Below the pieces are notes generated by a model. That model made no database searches and was not told the origin of the DNA. It saw nothing but the letters and a program-made list of their open reading frames with translations. From assembly GCA_940337035.1 (NCBI GenBank), contig OW679195.1, positions 177,788,015-177,852,014 of the forward strand: a stretch of DNA of 64,000 nucleotides. The letters run 5' to 3'. Of this stretch, positions 20,499-32,130 are shown piece by piece. The translations under genes and the position numbers were made by a program. Position 1 is the stretch's first letter. The number at the start of each line of letters is the position of its first letter. The stretch comes from Agriotes lineatus. Taxonomy: Eukaryota > Arthropoda > Insecta > Coleoptera > Elateridae.

Positions 20499-21512
20499 TG
20501 TCAGCAGGTGCCGATCAATGCGGATGGTAGTAATTAAAAATAGTTGGTTACAATACTCGTTCCAACGATGAACGACATCATTTGGTAGTGTTGCGTCCCA
20601 ATCTATTCCTAGGCACCACAAATGTTGAATCAAGCGTTTGCTAAAGAAGGTTAGCGGAGATAAAAATCCAAGAGGATCAAATATTCTGGCTATTTCAGAC
20701 AAAATATGGCGTTTTGTGCAAATTTGCTCAATGGGATCAACCTTAAACGAGAAAACATCTAGTGATGGAAACCATTGCAGACCTAGAATTTTAACAGTAG
20801 ATTGGGACTCACCATCAAATGATAAGCCGTCTTGGCATAAACTCGAGTCCAAATTTGAAAGTAATTCAGGGACATTACTTGACCACTTACGCAATAAAAA
20901 ACCTCCCCTTTTCAAAAGCTTAATCAGCTGATCCTGTACAGCACGGGCTTCTAGTAGAGAACTACAACCGGAGACGACATCATCGACATACACGTCTTCC
21001 TTAAGAACAGCGGACGCCAAGGAAAAATGTAATTGTTCATCTTGGGCTAGCTGATGAAGCGTTCTTATAGCCAAGAATGGACTTGCGGAGACACCGTAAG
21101 TCACGGTGTTTAATATATATTCTTGAATAGAGTCGTGCTCTGAAAATCTCCACAAGATTCTCTGGTAGTCTCTACATGAGGGAGCGATAAGTATTTGACG
21201 ATACATTTGTTTCACATCAGCAACGAAGACGACCGAGTGAGACCTAAATTTTAGCAGAACGTTTATAATATTTGGCAATAACTTGGGACCAGAGTACAAT
21301 GAATCATTAAGGGATTCTTCGTTAGATGCTTTAGCACTAGCATCGAAGACAACACGAATTTTTGTTGAATTATTCTCCACCTTAAACACACAATGATGTG
21401 GTATATAATACGCCTCGTTTGATTGTACAGAACCGTTTGCGAGAGACATATGGCCACTTTCGAGGTAATCCTTCATAAATTCAAGATATGCCTTGCGAAG
21501 AGACTCATCACG
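20460..21512 (-). pseudogene. BEL/Pao reverse transcriptase
   Basis: Copies element RNA into DNA. Blocks in order: YYIPHHCVFK, IRVVFDASAKASNEESLND, SGPKLLPNI, VVFVADVKQMYRQI (catalytic Asp), YILNTVTYGVSASPFLAIRT, and DVYVDDVVSG with the YVDD catalytic pair. Then LKRGGFLLRKWSSN, VKILGLQWFPSLD, KRHILSEIARIFDPLGFLSP and LWCLGIDWDA of the connection region. The N-terminal border is an in-frame TAG (21513-21515) with no frame change. The C-terminal border is a 1-bp shift at 20493-20499, after which this frame runs into unrelated residues to a stop at 20460. Catalytic residues look intact. Confidence 0.95.
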
Positions 21513-22457
21513 CTAGAACCGTTTTTCTAATAAATGAAAACGGCGAAGAGCCACCGATCGAGAATTAGGAAACTCAGGATTATGCGTTTTAAAAAGTAAT
21601 GCAACAGTGTATCGTCCAGTAGAGTCACGATCTACTGATGAAGCGAATAATTTTTCACAGATAATGTCATCCTGCGACGGCGGAATTGGGCCACGCATTT
21701 CTTCAATTTCCCAAAATTTTCTTAAAGTCGAATCTAAGTTTTGTTGGGAAAGCGAAACTAAGAACGAATTTACACGACTTGAATTGTCCACATGCGCCTG
21801 GCCAGATAAAACCCAACCGAAAATGGTATTCATAGCTGCGGGTGGTCCCACCAATATGCCAGGTCGTAGCAGCTGAGCAAAAATATCAGCCCCAAGTAAC
21901 AAATCTACCTTACTAGGCGTATGAAATTGAGGATCTACCAATCGACGCGTTTTTATATGGCTCCAAGTTGACGCATCCACTGGAGCAGCTGGAATATTTC
22001 GCGAAATACACGGAATTACGTGAGCCTCAATAATATGAGATGGCTGAATTTTATCGCGCGGGTAAATACAACAGTTAACTACTCCAGATGAAGCCAGAGT
22101 AGCCGAAGATCCTATGCCCTGAAATTGAATTCTATTATTGTTTTTAATGCGTAGCCCTAAACGTTGAACACAACTAGCAGTTATGAAGCAACCTTCACTA
22201 CCGCCGTCAAGGATTGCCCGTATTGTGTGTGGATGTCCCGTTGAATCCCGGATATCTAAAAGAACTGTTAATAACAGCACGAGTTTATTGGAAGTGGAGC
22301 TAACTAACACTGCAACGGAAAGCTCAGGGTTATTAACTGCGATCGATTCGGTTGAAGAAGATGGCAGTTGCGGTTGCGAAATTGTTCCTGAATCAACAAT
22401 GTGCAAGAGAGTGTGATGAAATTTATTACATTTGCGACATTTTACTTTAGATTTGCA
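21513..22457 (-). pseudogene. BEL/Pao aspartic protease region
   Basis: Processes the polyprotein. The frame runs from the second gag zinc knuckle (CRKCNKFHHTLLH) into AILDGGSEGCFITASCVQRLG, the retroviral-type protease active site. The usual D-S/T-G is here D-G-G, an atypical second residue that may reduce activity. Downstream KVDLLLGADIFAQLL, LVGPPAAMNTIFGWVLSG and LRKFWEIEEM are BEL/Pao landmarks leading to reverse transcriptase. The ATG at 22406 is internal. The region is bounded by TAGs at 22458-22460 and 21513-21515. Confidence 0.9.
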
Positions 22458-23596
22458 CTAGCGTGTGTGATGTAATCCACTAAGGCAATTAACGCACAAT
22501 TTTTTGAGCTTACCAACTCAAAGCGCTGTTGCGGCGTTTTCTCAGATAATTCGGGACAAGAGTAAGTCGAATGATCTGTATTGCAGATGAAACACTTGCT
22601 AAAAGATACCTGGGTTGATGTTACACGAAAGATCCGTTTGGATTCTTTATTCTGAATTTTGGGGTTATAGCGCTGTGCAGATGGCTGCGAATTTTTCACA
22701 GTATCCAGAACCCTACATTGACTTTCAATAAAGGTTTCAAGAATTTGGAAGGTCGGGACTTTCTGTTTTAAATCTCGAATTTCAGATTCGAATAACCTGC
22801 GTGCATTTGGATCAAGTTTGGACAATAAAGTGTTTAATAGAATAAAATCTTCAAGAAAATCGGCGATTTTTAAAGCGCGTAATGCTGCGAGGTTTTCCCG
22901 GAAATTATCAAATAATTCCGGAAGGCCCTTGGGGGATTCTTCCTTTAACGATGTTAAAGAATGAATTTTTTGCCAATAATGGGTGGCTAATCTGCGTTTA
23001 TTGTCATATCGATCTATTAAGATCTGATACGCAATTGAATAATTATCCTCTGATAACTGTAGCGATTTTATTAAATTTAATGGTTCATCAGAAAGGATAC
23101 TAATTAAATACTGAAACCTCTCAATGTTCGATAGTGTTGTCACATTGTGAATTACAGTGTTAAACAACTGAAAAAAAGAAGACCAAGAGTCCAAACTCCC
23201 ATTAAAGTGACGCAATTGAATTTTTGGGAGACGAATGTTACCATTTCCGTTACCAGTTAGAGCCGTTGAATTAGATGTACGCAACTCCGATGGAGATAAT
23301 TGGTCGTACAGAGCGCACACTTCGTAAAAGATCGCATTATAATTTTTCCTAATTGAGTCTTCAGTTTTAAAATATGGATCATCTTGGCTTGATAAGTGGG
23401 ATATTACATTTTCATGTGCAGCTTGTAATTTAGAATAAATTCCATCAACATCTTGATACCGTCTTTTAAATATAAAAGCTCGTGCGGGTTCATTTTGCGC
23501 TATTTGCGCAATTTCTAATGTTTCCGTTAATTTGTTTATTAAACTATCTCGTAATCCACGAGTTTCAATATATTTCGCATTGATTTTAGGGGGCAT
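22442..23596 (-). pseudogene. BEL/Pao gag
   Basis: Structural protein that packages element RNA. The ATG at 23596 is the likely polyprotein start: MPPKINAKYIETRGLRDSL, followed by a helical region and LPKIQLRHFNGSLDSWSSFF, the signature of the DUF1759/gag domain. It continues with LIDRYDNKRRLATHYW and the first zinc knuckle CFICNTDHSTYSC (CCHC). One extra base in the run at 22500-22505 shifts the frame after SSKNC, so the remaining 16 codons to the stop at 22442 are out of frame; the second knuckle lies in the other frame at about 22410-22440. Confidence 0.92.
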
Positions 23597-24011
23597 TTTA
23601 AAAGCAGAAAATTGCTTATTAAATGCAAAATTAGAAGAGTTTGCGGCAACAGTGAATAGTTAGCTGGAATTTGCCACTTAGCGACACCCTTCAAAAAAGA
23701 TTAGGTTTCAGCGGAATTTTAAATGGGTACGGCACATGTGAAAGCCCTTAGCGGCTAAACTAAACACGGGTCACCCTCCTTCACACAAAGGAACTAAGAT
23801 AACGAACTATATTTGCCAATGATTAAACAATCATGTAATTAGAAAAAGTGCACTTAGCTGTATCACAATACTGTTGCTTATTCAATTTTACTCCCTAAAC
23901 GCTAAACTACCAATAACCTATACTGAACACTAAAATAAATTGCAAAATGCGGCGTTTTCACAAGGCGAATTATGCTATGGAAATCTAATAATTAATTAAT
24001 TAAGCGAATAT
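23597..24011 (-). other. BEL/Pao 5' leader
   Basis: Untranslated leader between primer-binding site and gag start. No ORF or repeat seen. Confidence 0.6.
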
Positions 24012-24028
24012 CCGATATCGAAGGACCA
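24012..24028 (-). other. Primer-binding-like site of the BEL element
   Basis: Minus strand TGGTCCTTCGATATCGG starts 4 nt inside the 5' LTR. It begins TGG, as expected for complementarity to a tRNA CCA end; which tRNA is not determined. Confidence 0.55.
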
Positions 24029-24032
24029 AAAA

Positions 24033-24354
24033 TAATTGCGGAGCGTACAACAATGAATTTAATTAATCAACTAATAGATCAAGAACAAGAAATAATAAAT
24101 ACACAAATAATAAATTGCCTTGACTTACCAATCTGATTTCGTCTTCAACAGAAATCGACTGCTAGCTGTTTCACACATTTGCAGAGCGCGGGTTACACGT
24201 AAAGCGTTGTCTTAGTTCGAGGGTAGTTAAAAGAATGGTGCGTTTCCGGAAGAGGACCAGGTATATGGGTTGGTATGCATTCAAGGCACAAATTTTAAAA
24301 ATACGAAATTGGTGGTCCCTCTATCTACTATACTAAAGCTATACTAACCTAACA
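24033..24354 (-). repeat. BEL/Pao 5' LTR (322 bp)
   Basis: Matches 18041-18473 except for the two segments missing here. It ends CCTAACA next to ACAGA. Its left edge reads TAATTGCGG where the partner has TGATTGCGG, so the terminal TG is mutated. Confidence 0.9.
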
Positions 24355-24359
24355 ACAGA

Positions 24360-24824
24360 GTATACGTATAGTGGTTTTGGAACTATGTAAGACACTAGAT
24401 TTATATTGGCAGCTTATTAGATTGTATTTTAAATGTTTAAAGTTGTAATTTTGCATTGAGGGAATATTAACATGTATCAATACAGTTAAAAGAACATTCG
24501 TAATTTCCGATAGCGACTTATATCAGTCTAAGACTTAATTTAAATCAATGTGATTTCTGAAAACAGCTAGAAGCTGCTTTAAAGAATTTAAAAAGGTGTG
24601 TAATTAGGCAAGTAATTTCGAAATAATTAAAAAAGTTGGAAAACACTGAATTATTGTTAATACCTCTGACTAATTTTTAGATTTCGATCAGGTCTGTTTA
24701 TAAATAATTAAAATGTAATGTGTAGAAAACCTGTAGAAAAACTTTCAAATGAGCCAAGAGATAACTACTTGGATAATGCATTTTTGAAATTTCAATTAGG
24801 CCGAAAAATTTGCGAATGCCACGA
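24360..24824. other. AT-rich gap, nothing seen
   Basis: Between the BEL element and copy 2 of repeat A. No coding or repeat feature recognised. Confidence 0.5.
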
Positions 24825-25515
24825 AAAAAATCTGGTGTGATACACGCGCACAACTTCCTTTGTAGTGATCTTATAATTAGCCAACAATTTTATTTAAAAT
24901 TTTTAAGCATTTGTCAAAAATTTTCAAAAATTACAAATTCTACAAAAACGGTATAAAATAGAGCGCTAGGTAAAGAGACAAATTTTCTTTAGAATTTTAA
25001 GCTGAATTCAAAAATGTAATAACATACCGGGTGTTCTATTTAAAATAGGAGTTAATAAAAAATAGAAAAAAAGAAACCCATTTTAGAAGTATTCAACTGG
25101 AAAATCACCTATCTCACATCAATACACATTAAAAATGTAATAAAAATGTGAAGTTTGAAAAAAATCGTTAAACCGTTTTGAAAAAATCGAAAAAAACTGA
25201 AAAATCACAAGAGTGAACGCCTACTTCCGATTATACGATTTTCTTCAAAAGCTTGCTGTCGCATCTACATAGTACACGAAACTTATATATGAAGTTTCAA
25301 CGCCATACCTCTTTTCGTTTTTGAGATATTCTGTTCACAGACAGACAGACACACACACAGACACACACACACACACACACACACATAGACAGACCAATAA
25401 AAACAAAATTGGGTTCAGGGGACTCGAAAACGTGAAGATCTGTTGAAAACTCAATTTCGAATTTTTGGGGTACATTCAATACTTCCTTTATCGTAAAATG
25501 AAGTAAAAACGACCA
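24825..25515 (-). repeat. Dispersed repeat family A, copy 2
   Basis: Full-length copy in reverse orientation: plus strand begins AAAAATCTGGTGTGATACAC and ends near ACTTCCTTTATCGTAAAATG. Contains the CAGA/CA microsatellite at 25336-25395. The 60-codon Cys/Val-rich ORF over it is a microsatellite artefact. Confidence 0.9.
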
Positions 25516-25689
25516 TTTTACTCTTCAAAATTTATTAGACCATGCTAAATTGAATGTGGAATGCACAGAGGGCTACACGAAACTTTACAAACTAATCGAT
25601 GGGGTACAAATAAAAAAATAAAAAAATAAATGGTTTAAAATTTATGTTGGCAAGTAAAACCAAATTCTTAAAAAAATATTTGGAATATG

Positions 25690-26260
25690 CTGAATGCGAG
25701 AAAGAAGTGACGAAAGCATGAAACGGATGTGGTTGAAAGATGATGATAGATGTACTAATAATGAGAAATTGAAATCAGAAGGTAAGAGATTTACAGTGCT
25801 TCATGCAGGCTACTATGGTGGTTGCCTACCGGTATGTGACCTTTTAGACTCAAAAATTGAACACCGAGATTACCACAAAAATAGGAATAACAACATTTTT
25901 GACAAGTGTCATCAGTTGGTGCCTGCTCTAACTAGCCTTGGGGGTAAATGTTTTATCGTTATGGATACTGATCCTTATCACTCAGTATTGTTAGAGAAGA
26001 GATCAACTACTAATTAAAATAAAAAGCTCTCCAGGTCAGACTGTACAAAAACAAATAAATTTTGATGAAAACGATAAAAAACAACTTCGGAATCTAGTTG
26101 AAACCAAAATAATTTCAACAAAAAATATAAAATTGACGATTTTCTAAAGCAAAACAACATCACTGTTTTAAGGCTTCCTCCCTACCATTCTATTTACAAC
26201 CCATTGAACTTATATGGACATCCTGTAAACAACTATATAAGAAGTTAATAATGTCAGCCC
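25690..26260 (+). pseudogene. DDE-superfamily transposase remnant
   Basis: The frame from 25694 contains SEGKRFTVLHAGYYGG, then a DYHKN block and CFIVMDTDPYHSVLLEK, which match the catalytic core of a Tc1/mariner-related DDE transposase family common in insects (family pattern VMDNAPYHS around the second Asp). After a stop near 26015 the similarity continues in other frames: VLRLPPYHSIYNP and, one base shifted, NPIELIW with the third acidic residue (about 26168-26220). N-terminal DNA-binding part not found. Clearly dead. Confidence 0.6.
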
Positions 26261-28819
26261 CGAATTCAAAAGAAAAAGTCTGAAAGGTTTGGGAGGAAGT
26301 CTTAAGCAAATGCGATGGGGAAATATTCATTTCCTAACTGTTTTAAGAAAGTGTGGAAAAGTATGTCATTTACTAACTAAACTTGATGTAAATTGATAAG
26401 GAAAGTCGAACTTTTCCTAACAAGTTAGAAAAAAGTATTTTGTGCACTTTTTTAATAAGTTTTATTGCCAGTTCAGCACAGGGTGTGACAGATAATTTCT
26501 ACAGTTTTTAACATCATATAATAGAATTGATATTGTTGTTTGGTGGTAGTAGAAAAAATCGTGTTTATATTTCGTGGGCGAAATGAGTGTTCTTTGGCAC
26601 ATTCGAATCACTTTTTTGTCAGAAGTGTAATTCTCATGCCCAGCAAAACACACTCATTTCGCGCACTTAATACAAAAGTAACTATCATTTTGCATTTTTA
26701 TTATCATTAGAAATTATACGCTTTTTTCAGGTTTTTTTATAGGATTTGCGTTTCTGTAAACTAAGATGCCACTCACGTAACTTACGAACACGAATATCTA
26801 AATATTACCTGGTATTAACGACCCCAGCAGCACAGGTTAAATCGATATTTCCCCGACTCTTGTTTTCAAGAAAGTATTTTTATGCAAAGCTTATTTTTAT
26901 TTAAATGTGGAAGATAGCCATCTAGTTTTACGAAATACGTTCGTAGACAGTAGCTAGTGCAAATTCCAGAACTTCAAAAATGTATTTCAGTAAGATAATA
27001 TACACAATTTAACAATCAAGGGTTTGTAATTTTAAATGTGGTTTATTGTGTATGGTAAAAATAACTAATTAAGAGTTAAGGTTTATAGATTGAACTTTAA
27101 TAAAATGGAGAATGAGATTTTATCTAACACCTTTTAAAGTTTAGATAAAACTTAATGTAAATAAATGTGTATTGTCAGAATTATTGTAAATATTATGAAA
27201 TTGTAATAGTTGCTTTTGAAAAGGCTAAAAAATGATTAGAAATAATGCTGTAAACACATAGGATTCTATCAATGTTCCACATAAACTAGTTAGAACTTAG
27301 AACAAAAAGTAAATTTTGAAATATATACTCACAGATGCTTGACAAAGGCCATAAAATGCCCCCGAATCCCATATTGTTCATTCAGTAGTACGTGGATAGA
27401 TATGGATATACATACATAATTATGTATTCGGAAAAATGACTATTTGAAATCTTGAAATTAAAGGATAGTTCGTTTATAGAATTTTTCCAACTATTTATTA
27501 TATTAAAATGTACTATTTCTCTTAGGGAGCACTTAGTAAATATGTAAGTTGAACGCGAAGAGAATTTAAGAGAAGCTATCCAGTCACAACACGTCGAATC
27601 TACTAATTAAAGTGCAGATAAAAAAATAAGTTGTACTTTATTGTTATGGGTGTATGCTACCATCTCTCTAATTTTCTTCGTATTGTAGTAGGAGTGCAAA
27701 CATAAGAAATACTTTTCTACAGGAGACGGTAGATTTTTGAATAAAGAGAACAAAGCAAAATAATTGTTACGCCGGTTGAAATATTTATAGACTTAAATAA
27801 CATTCTCTTTAAATATTTAGGTGTAAAATAAAATGTTATGTTTCATATTTAGATAAAAGGATCAGTATTAATTATTATTTATGCACTTTTGATAGAGTAT
27901 GTATAATAAAAAAGTACTGTAATAAGACCGCTGTAAATATGCACAACTTAAAACCATTGATCGACTGTTTACTTGTAATTGGGAACACTACATCGATCGG
28001 GGATATTGATTTAGACGCTTAGTCAGTGCGTCAGCAAATTACAGTAATCTTCCTCTGTAAACAAAACAATAATTTTCAATCAATCTTACAAGCTATTTAT
28101 AGTTGTGTATAATAGAAGTTGGTATTTTCAAATTAATATATTTAAGTTCACCAAATTTCTTAATTTGTTCAAATTGTTGATTACACTGTTTGCGCGATGT
28201 ACGTACGAGTAGTATATTTGTGTAAACGTCACAATTAAAATAATTGTATACGTAAACAATCACTTTTACGTCACTAAACATCGGTAAAGAGGTTTAGGCG
28301 AAACTTCCCTCGCTCGAATTACATCATTTTCAAATAAAAAAAAATGTAGTCGCTGGAATTGGAACTTCGAAAGAGGTTTAGACGAAACTTTCTAGCGCAT
28401 TTTCTAATCCGCCGCTCGATCTGCCGCTTGCGGCCGCTTGAACCACTGTACCATGACCGTGCTCGAATTATAGGCGTTTCTTCTGCGTTATAGACACTAT
28501 ACTATTTTGATCCATTTGTGATGTTCACCCTGTATCTGGCGAGGCTCATTTTCATCAAGGGCGAAGCTTGAACTATGTACAAATTATTACTTTTACCTAC
28601 TTCTCAGTTAAACCAATAATAAACAAAATTTTATTTTTTAAGGTGCTTACCCTGTATATATTTTTCCGAAATGTTCTCGGTTTTCTGCTAGGAAGACATA
28701 TAATTTGTGTGCAAAATATCGTTTTTCTCCAACAAATAGTTTTTGAGTCATCCTGGCAACAAACAGACAATTAAATAAAAAAAAACTTTACCAAAAATTC
28801 CTTTTTTCCCGAACTTCCT
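26261..28819. other. 2.5-kb AT-rich stretch without recognised genes
   Basis: Only short unrecognised ORFs. Notable items: an inverted pair GCGAAATGAGTGTT/AACACACTCATTTCGC (about 26579 and 26647), two direct copies of AGAGGTTTAG(G/A)CGAAACTT (about 28288 and 28370), and a GC-rich patch with GCCGCTTGCGGCCGC near 28425. Confidence 0.45.
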
Positions 28820-29798
28820 TTCGACTGTAAATGGTGGATCTGACTATTAATGCTATACAGGGTGCTCAATATTTGCAAATCTAATAATTTCGTTTTTTTT
28901 CAAATAGAACATTGTATAATTTTGTATTTTTGAAAAGCACTTTTAATGAGCTTTCTTTTGGTACGTTACTTCATATCGTTAAATTTAACTGTTTTTCAGA
29001 TATGCGAGTTTGAAAATAAAAAACGATTTTAATACCTTCGGATGCTTTATTTCAATGGATCAAACGCCATTATAATGCAAATTTAAACACCTGCAATTCC
29101 CCGAGCATAACAAAAAACCAGGTTTAGAAAAATAATAAACATAAAAAAACAAGAAATGCATAAATAAATTAACTCCAGTATCAAATGGAATCAGATTTAA
29201 AAAAAACAAAAGCAAATACATCAAAATCTTTTACGTAATTACGTTAAATGTTGAAATATTTGTCCTTCCGTGCTCTGGGTATTAAAACTATACAGAGGGC
29301 TCATACTTCATTACAAATATATTTATTTCGATTAGTTTAAATTGAACACTCTGTATATCTTTGCCTTTTTTAACAGTAATTTTAATGAACTTTCTTCTGA
29401 TATTCCATTTCCTAGCTAAATTTAATTGCTTTTCAGATTTAATTTCTCCTGTCTCTAGTTTTGATGACTGGATTTATATTTTCTAAACCTGGTTTTTTGT
29501 TATGCTCGAAGAATTGCAGATGTTTAAATTTGCATTATAATGGCGTTTGTTTGTATTCCCTTGAAATAATGGATATGAAAGAGTTAAAATTGTTTTTTTA
29601 AATTCAAACACATATCTAAAAACAGTCGAATTCAGAGGTATGATGTGACATATCAAAGTAAGCTCATTAAAACGGCTTTTCAAAAATACAAAAATATACA
29701 GCACTTTCTATTTGAAAAACTTCCGAAATTATTAAATTTGGAAATGTTTGAGCACCCTGTATAGCATGAATACCCAGATGCACCATTTTACACTCGAA
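28820..29798. mobile_element. ~1-kb inverted-repeat element, TACAGGGTGCTC type
   Basis: Arms of about 270 bp mirror each other: TATACAGGGTGCTCAA/TTGAGCACCCTGTATA, AATGCAAATTTAAACA/TGTTTAAATTTGCATT, AAAAAACCAGGTTTAGAAAA/TTTTCTAAACCTGG. A third partial copy of the arm lies in the loop (29290-29440). No transposase seen; non-autonomous. Confidence 0.75.
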
Positions 29799-29999
29799 TT
29801 GTAGTTTACGAGAAACGTAATTGTTTGGTAACGTTTTCTTTCATTCAATTGTTTTCTGTTACTGACAGTCGCCTGAAGTTTAGCATTTTTTTCTACAGAG
29901 TCCGCCAGTTAAATAGAAACATTTGAGATAAGGTTAAGAGCTGGTAGAGAGGTGATGGGTAGGAAGATCGCCGGCTCAGCATTATCTGCGCGGTCTGCG

Positions 30000-30276
30000 G
30001 GTCTACCATTTAGTTTGCAATGGATAGTTAGATGGGTGAACAGCGTGGCCACGCAGATAAAGCGTATTATCTGAATGGTGAAAGTTTGGAGCGATTTTCG
30101 ACGTCATTTAAACATACCGCGCATTCAGCCTGTTCCACTCTGGTTTTGATAATAAACAAAACTTTAGATACTGGGAGAAGGCAAACCCTTGTTTACGCCA
30201 TCAAACACCTATTCACTTCCAAAAAATAACAGTATGGTGCGCAATTGCAGCAAATGGAATCATTAGCCCATTTTTA
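30000..30276 (+). pseudogene. mariner/Tc-like transposase fragment
   Basis: From about 30146 the frame reads NKQNFRYWEKANPCLRHQ and QKITVWCAIAANGIISPF, the segment around the middle of the catalytic domain in insect Tc/mariner-type transposases. The upstream part, about 30045-30070 (AYYLNG), fits the preceding block in another frame. It is cut at 30277 by copy 3 of repeat A. Fragmentary and frameshifted. Confidence 0.55.
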
Positions 30277-31318
30277 CCTTCTTTTACGATAAAGGAAGTA
30301 TTGGATTCACCTCAAAAATTCGAAATTGAGTTTTCAACAGATCTTTACGTTTTAAAGTCCCCTGAACCCAAAATAGTATATCGTATGTTATGAGCTGAAA
30401 GTGCATTCTTAACGCTTGCACATGAATATTGCTGGTTGAGGCGAAGCCGAAACCAGCAATCATGAAAAAGCGGCAAGCGCACTGTTAGCTCGAAACATAC
30501 ATGCTATTTTTTTGACGACTGAACATATTATTAAAGGAAAATATCAAATTTAATTTTATCGCAAAAATTAATTGACAATCAAGTTAACATTACTCGCGTA
30601 GTCTATGAGATGTGACGCGATTATTAACAAATGATGGGCGTTGTCAAGGAAACATTCGGACGTGGCTACCTATTTTGTTCACGCGGAAACCCAAAACGGT
30701 CGGCGAGCGGCAAAGTGATGAAAACGCACGCTCAGCGGCAAATGTCAACTTTCTGTTGTCAAATGACAGTGAGAAAAATCTACTTTCGACGTCAGTCGTC
30801 GAAAAAACATATTTTTGTTCATTGGTCTGTTTGACTGCGTGTGTGTCTGCCTGTCTGTATGTGTGTCTGTCTGTCTGTGAACATAATATCTCAAGAACTA
30901 ACAGAGGTATGGCGTTGAAACTTCATATATAAGTTTTGTGTACTATATAGATGCGACAGCAAGCTTTTGAAGAAAATCGCATAACCGGAAGTAGGTGTTT
31001 GCTCTTGTAATTTTTCAGTTTTTTGTTTCGATTTTTACCTGCTTTACGATAAAGGAAGTATTGGATTCACCCCAATTTTTTTTAAACTTTAACGTTTTAT
31101 AACATTTTTAATGTGTATTGATGTGAGCTAGGTGATTTTCCAGTTGAATACTTCTCAAATGGGTTTCTTTTGTTTTTTTTGTTTTTTTTATACATCGCTA
31201 TTTTAAATAGAACACCTGGTGTATTATTACATTTTTGAATTCAACTTAAAATTTTAGAGGAAATTTGTCTCTTCAACTAACGCTCTATTTTGTACCGTTT
31301 TTGTAGAATTAGCAATTA
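30277..31318 (+). repeat. Dispersed repeat family A, copy 3 (interrupted, rearranged)
   Basis: Starts with the CTTTTACGATAAAGGAAGTA hairpin, is interrupted at 30371-30803, resumes with the (CTGT/GTGT) microsatellite, and near 31040 contains a second internal start (CTTTACGATAAAGGAAGTA), so it is a chimera of at least two copies. It stops at GTAGAATT (31318). Confidence 0.8.
30371..30803. mobile_element. Insertion in repeat A containing a CpG-apex hairpin
   Basis: Extra sequence relative to other repeat A copies. Its left part is a hairpin at 30371-30509: AAATAGTATATCGTATG, AACGCTTGC and ATTGCTGGTT pair with their mirrors around the apex GAGGCGAAGCCG. The remainder is bounded by GACGACTGA (30513) and TCAGTCGTC (about 30791), a short inverted pair. 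GC is higher than the surroundings. Confidence 0.55.
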
Positions 31319-31439
31319 TGATCTATCTAATACTTAAACCGTTTAAATTGTAATATTTATTAAAAATGACGGTTTGATCTAAGTAGGTACAACTTCCTGA
31401 AATTTTGTATAGGGCCATACTTTTCCATTCTGAACAACT

Positions 31440-32130
31440 TTTCTGGTGTGATACACGCACACAACTTTCCTTTACAGTGATCTTATAATTGGCCAAAAAT
31501 TTGATTTTAAATTTTTAAGCATTTGTCAAAAATTTTCAAAATTACAAATTTTACAAAAATGGTACAAAATAGAGTGTGAGTTCAAGAGACAAATTTTCTC
31601 TAGAATTTTAAGCTGAATTCAAAAATGTAATAATATACCGGGTGTTCTATTTAAAATAGGAGTTAATAAAAAAAATAGAAAAAAAACAAAAGAACCCCAT
31701 TTTAGAAGTATTCAACTGGAAAGTCTCCTATCTCACATCAATACATATTTAAAATGTAATAAAAATGTAAAGTTTAAAAAAAATCGTTAGAGCCGTTTTT
31801 GAAAAAATCGAAAAAAAACTGAAAAATCACAAGAGTAAACACCTACTTCCGGTTATGCGATTTTCTTCAAAAGCTCACTGTCGCATCTACATAGTACACA
31901 AAACGTATATATGAAGTTTCAACGCCATACCTCTTTCCGTTTTTGAGATATTCTGTTCACAGACAGACAGATAGACAGACACAGACAGACAGACACACAG
32001 ACCAATGAAAAAAAAAAATGTTTTTTGGGATCAGGGGACTCTAAAACGTGAAGATCTGTTAAAAACTCAATTTCGAATTTTTGGGGTGAATTCAATACTT
32101 CCTTTATTGTAAAAGGAAGTAAAAAGGGTA
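31440..32130 (-). repeat. Dispersed repeat family A, copy 4
   Basis: Reverse orientation, full length, with CAGA microsatellite at about 31960-32000 and the terminal hairpin ACTTCCTTTATTGTAAAAGG near 32096. Copies 3 and 4 lie tail to tail 120 bp apart. Confidence 0.9.

Larger units (their letters stand above)
18036..24359 (-). mobile_element. BEL/Pao LTR retrotransposon, full length but inactivated
   Basis: A 6.3-kb element on the minus strand: 5' LTR at 24033-24354, primer-binding-like site, gag, protease, reverse transcriptase, RNase H and integrase in BEL/Pao order, 3' LTR at 18041-18473. The 5-bp duplication ACAGA lies at 18036-18040 and 24355-24359. The single gag-pol frame is broken by two 1-bp shifts in homopolymer runs (22500-22505 and 20493-20499) and three in-frame stops (22458-22460, 21513-21515, 19496-19498). 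So few lesions suggest a fairly young insertion, yet the LTRs differ by two large indels. Confidence 0.95.
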
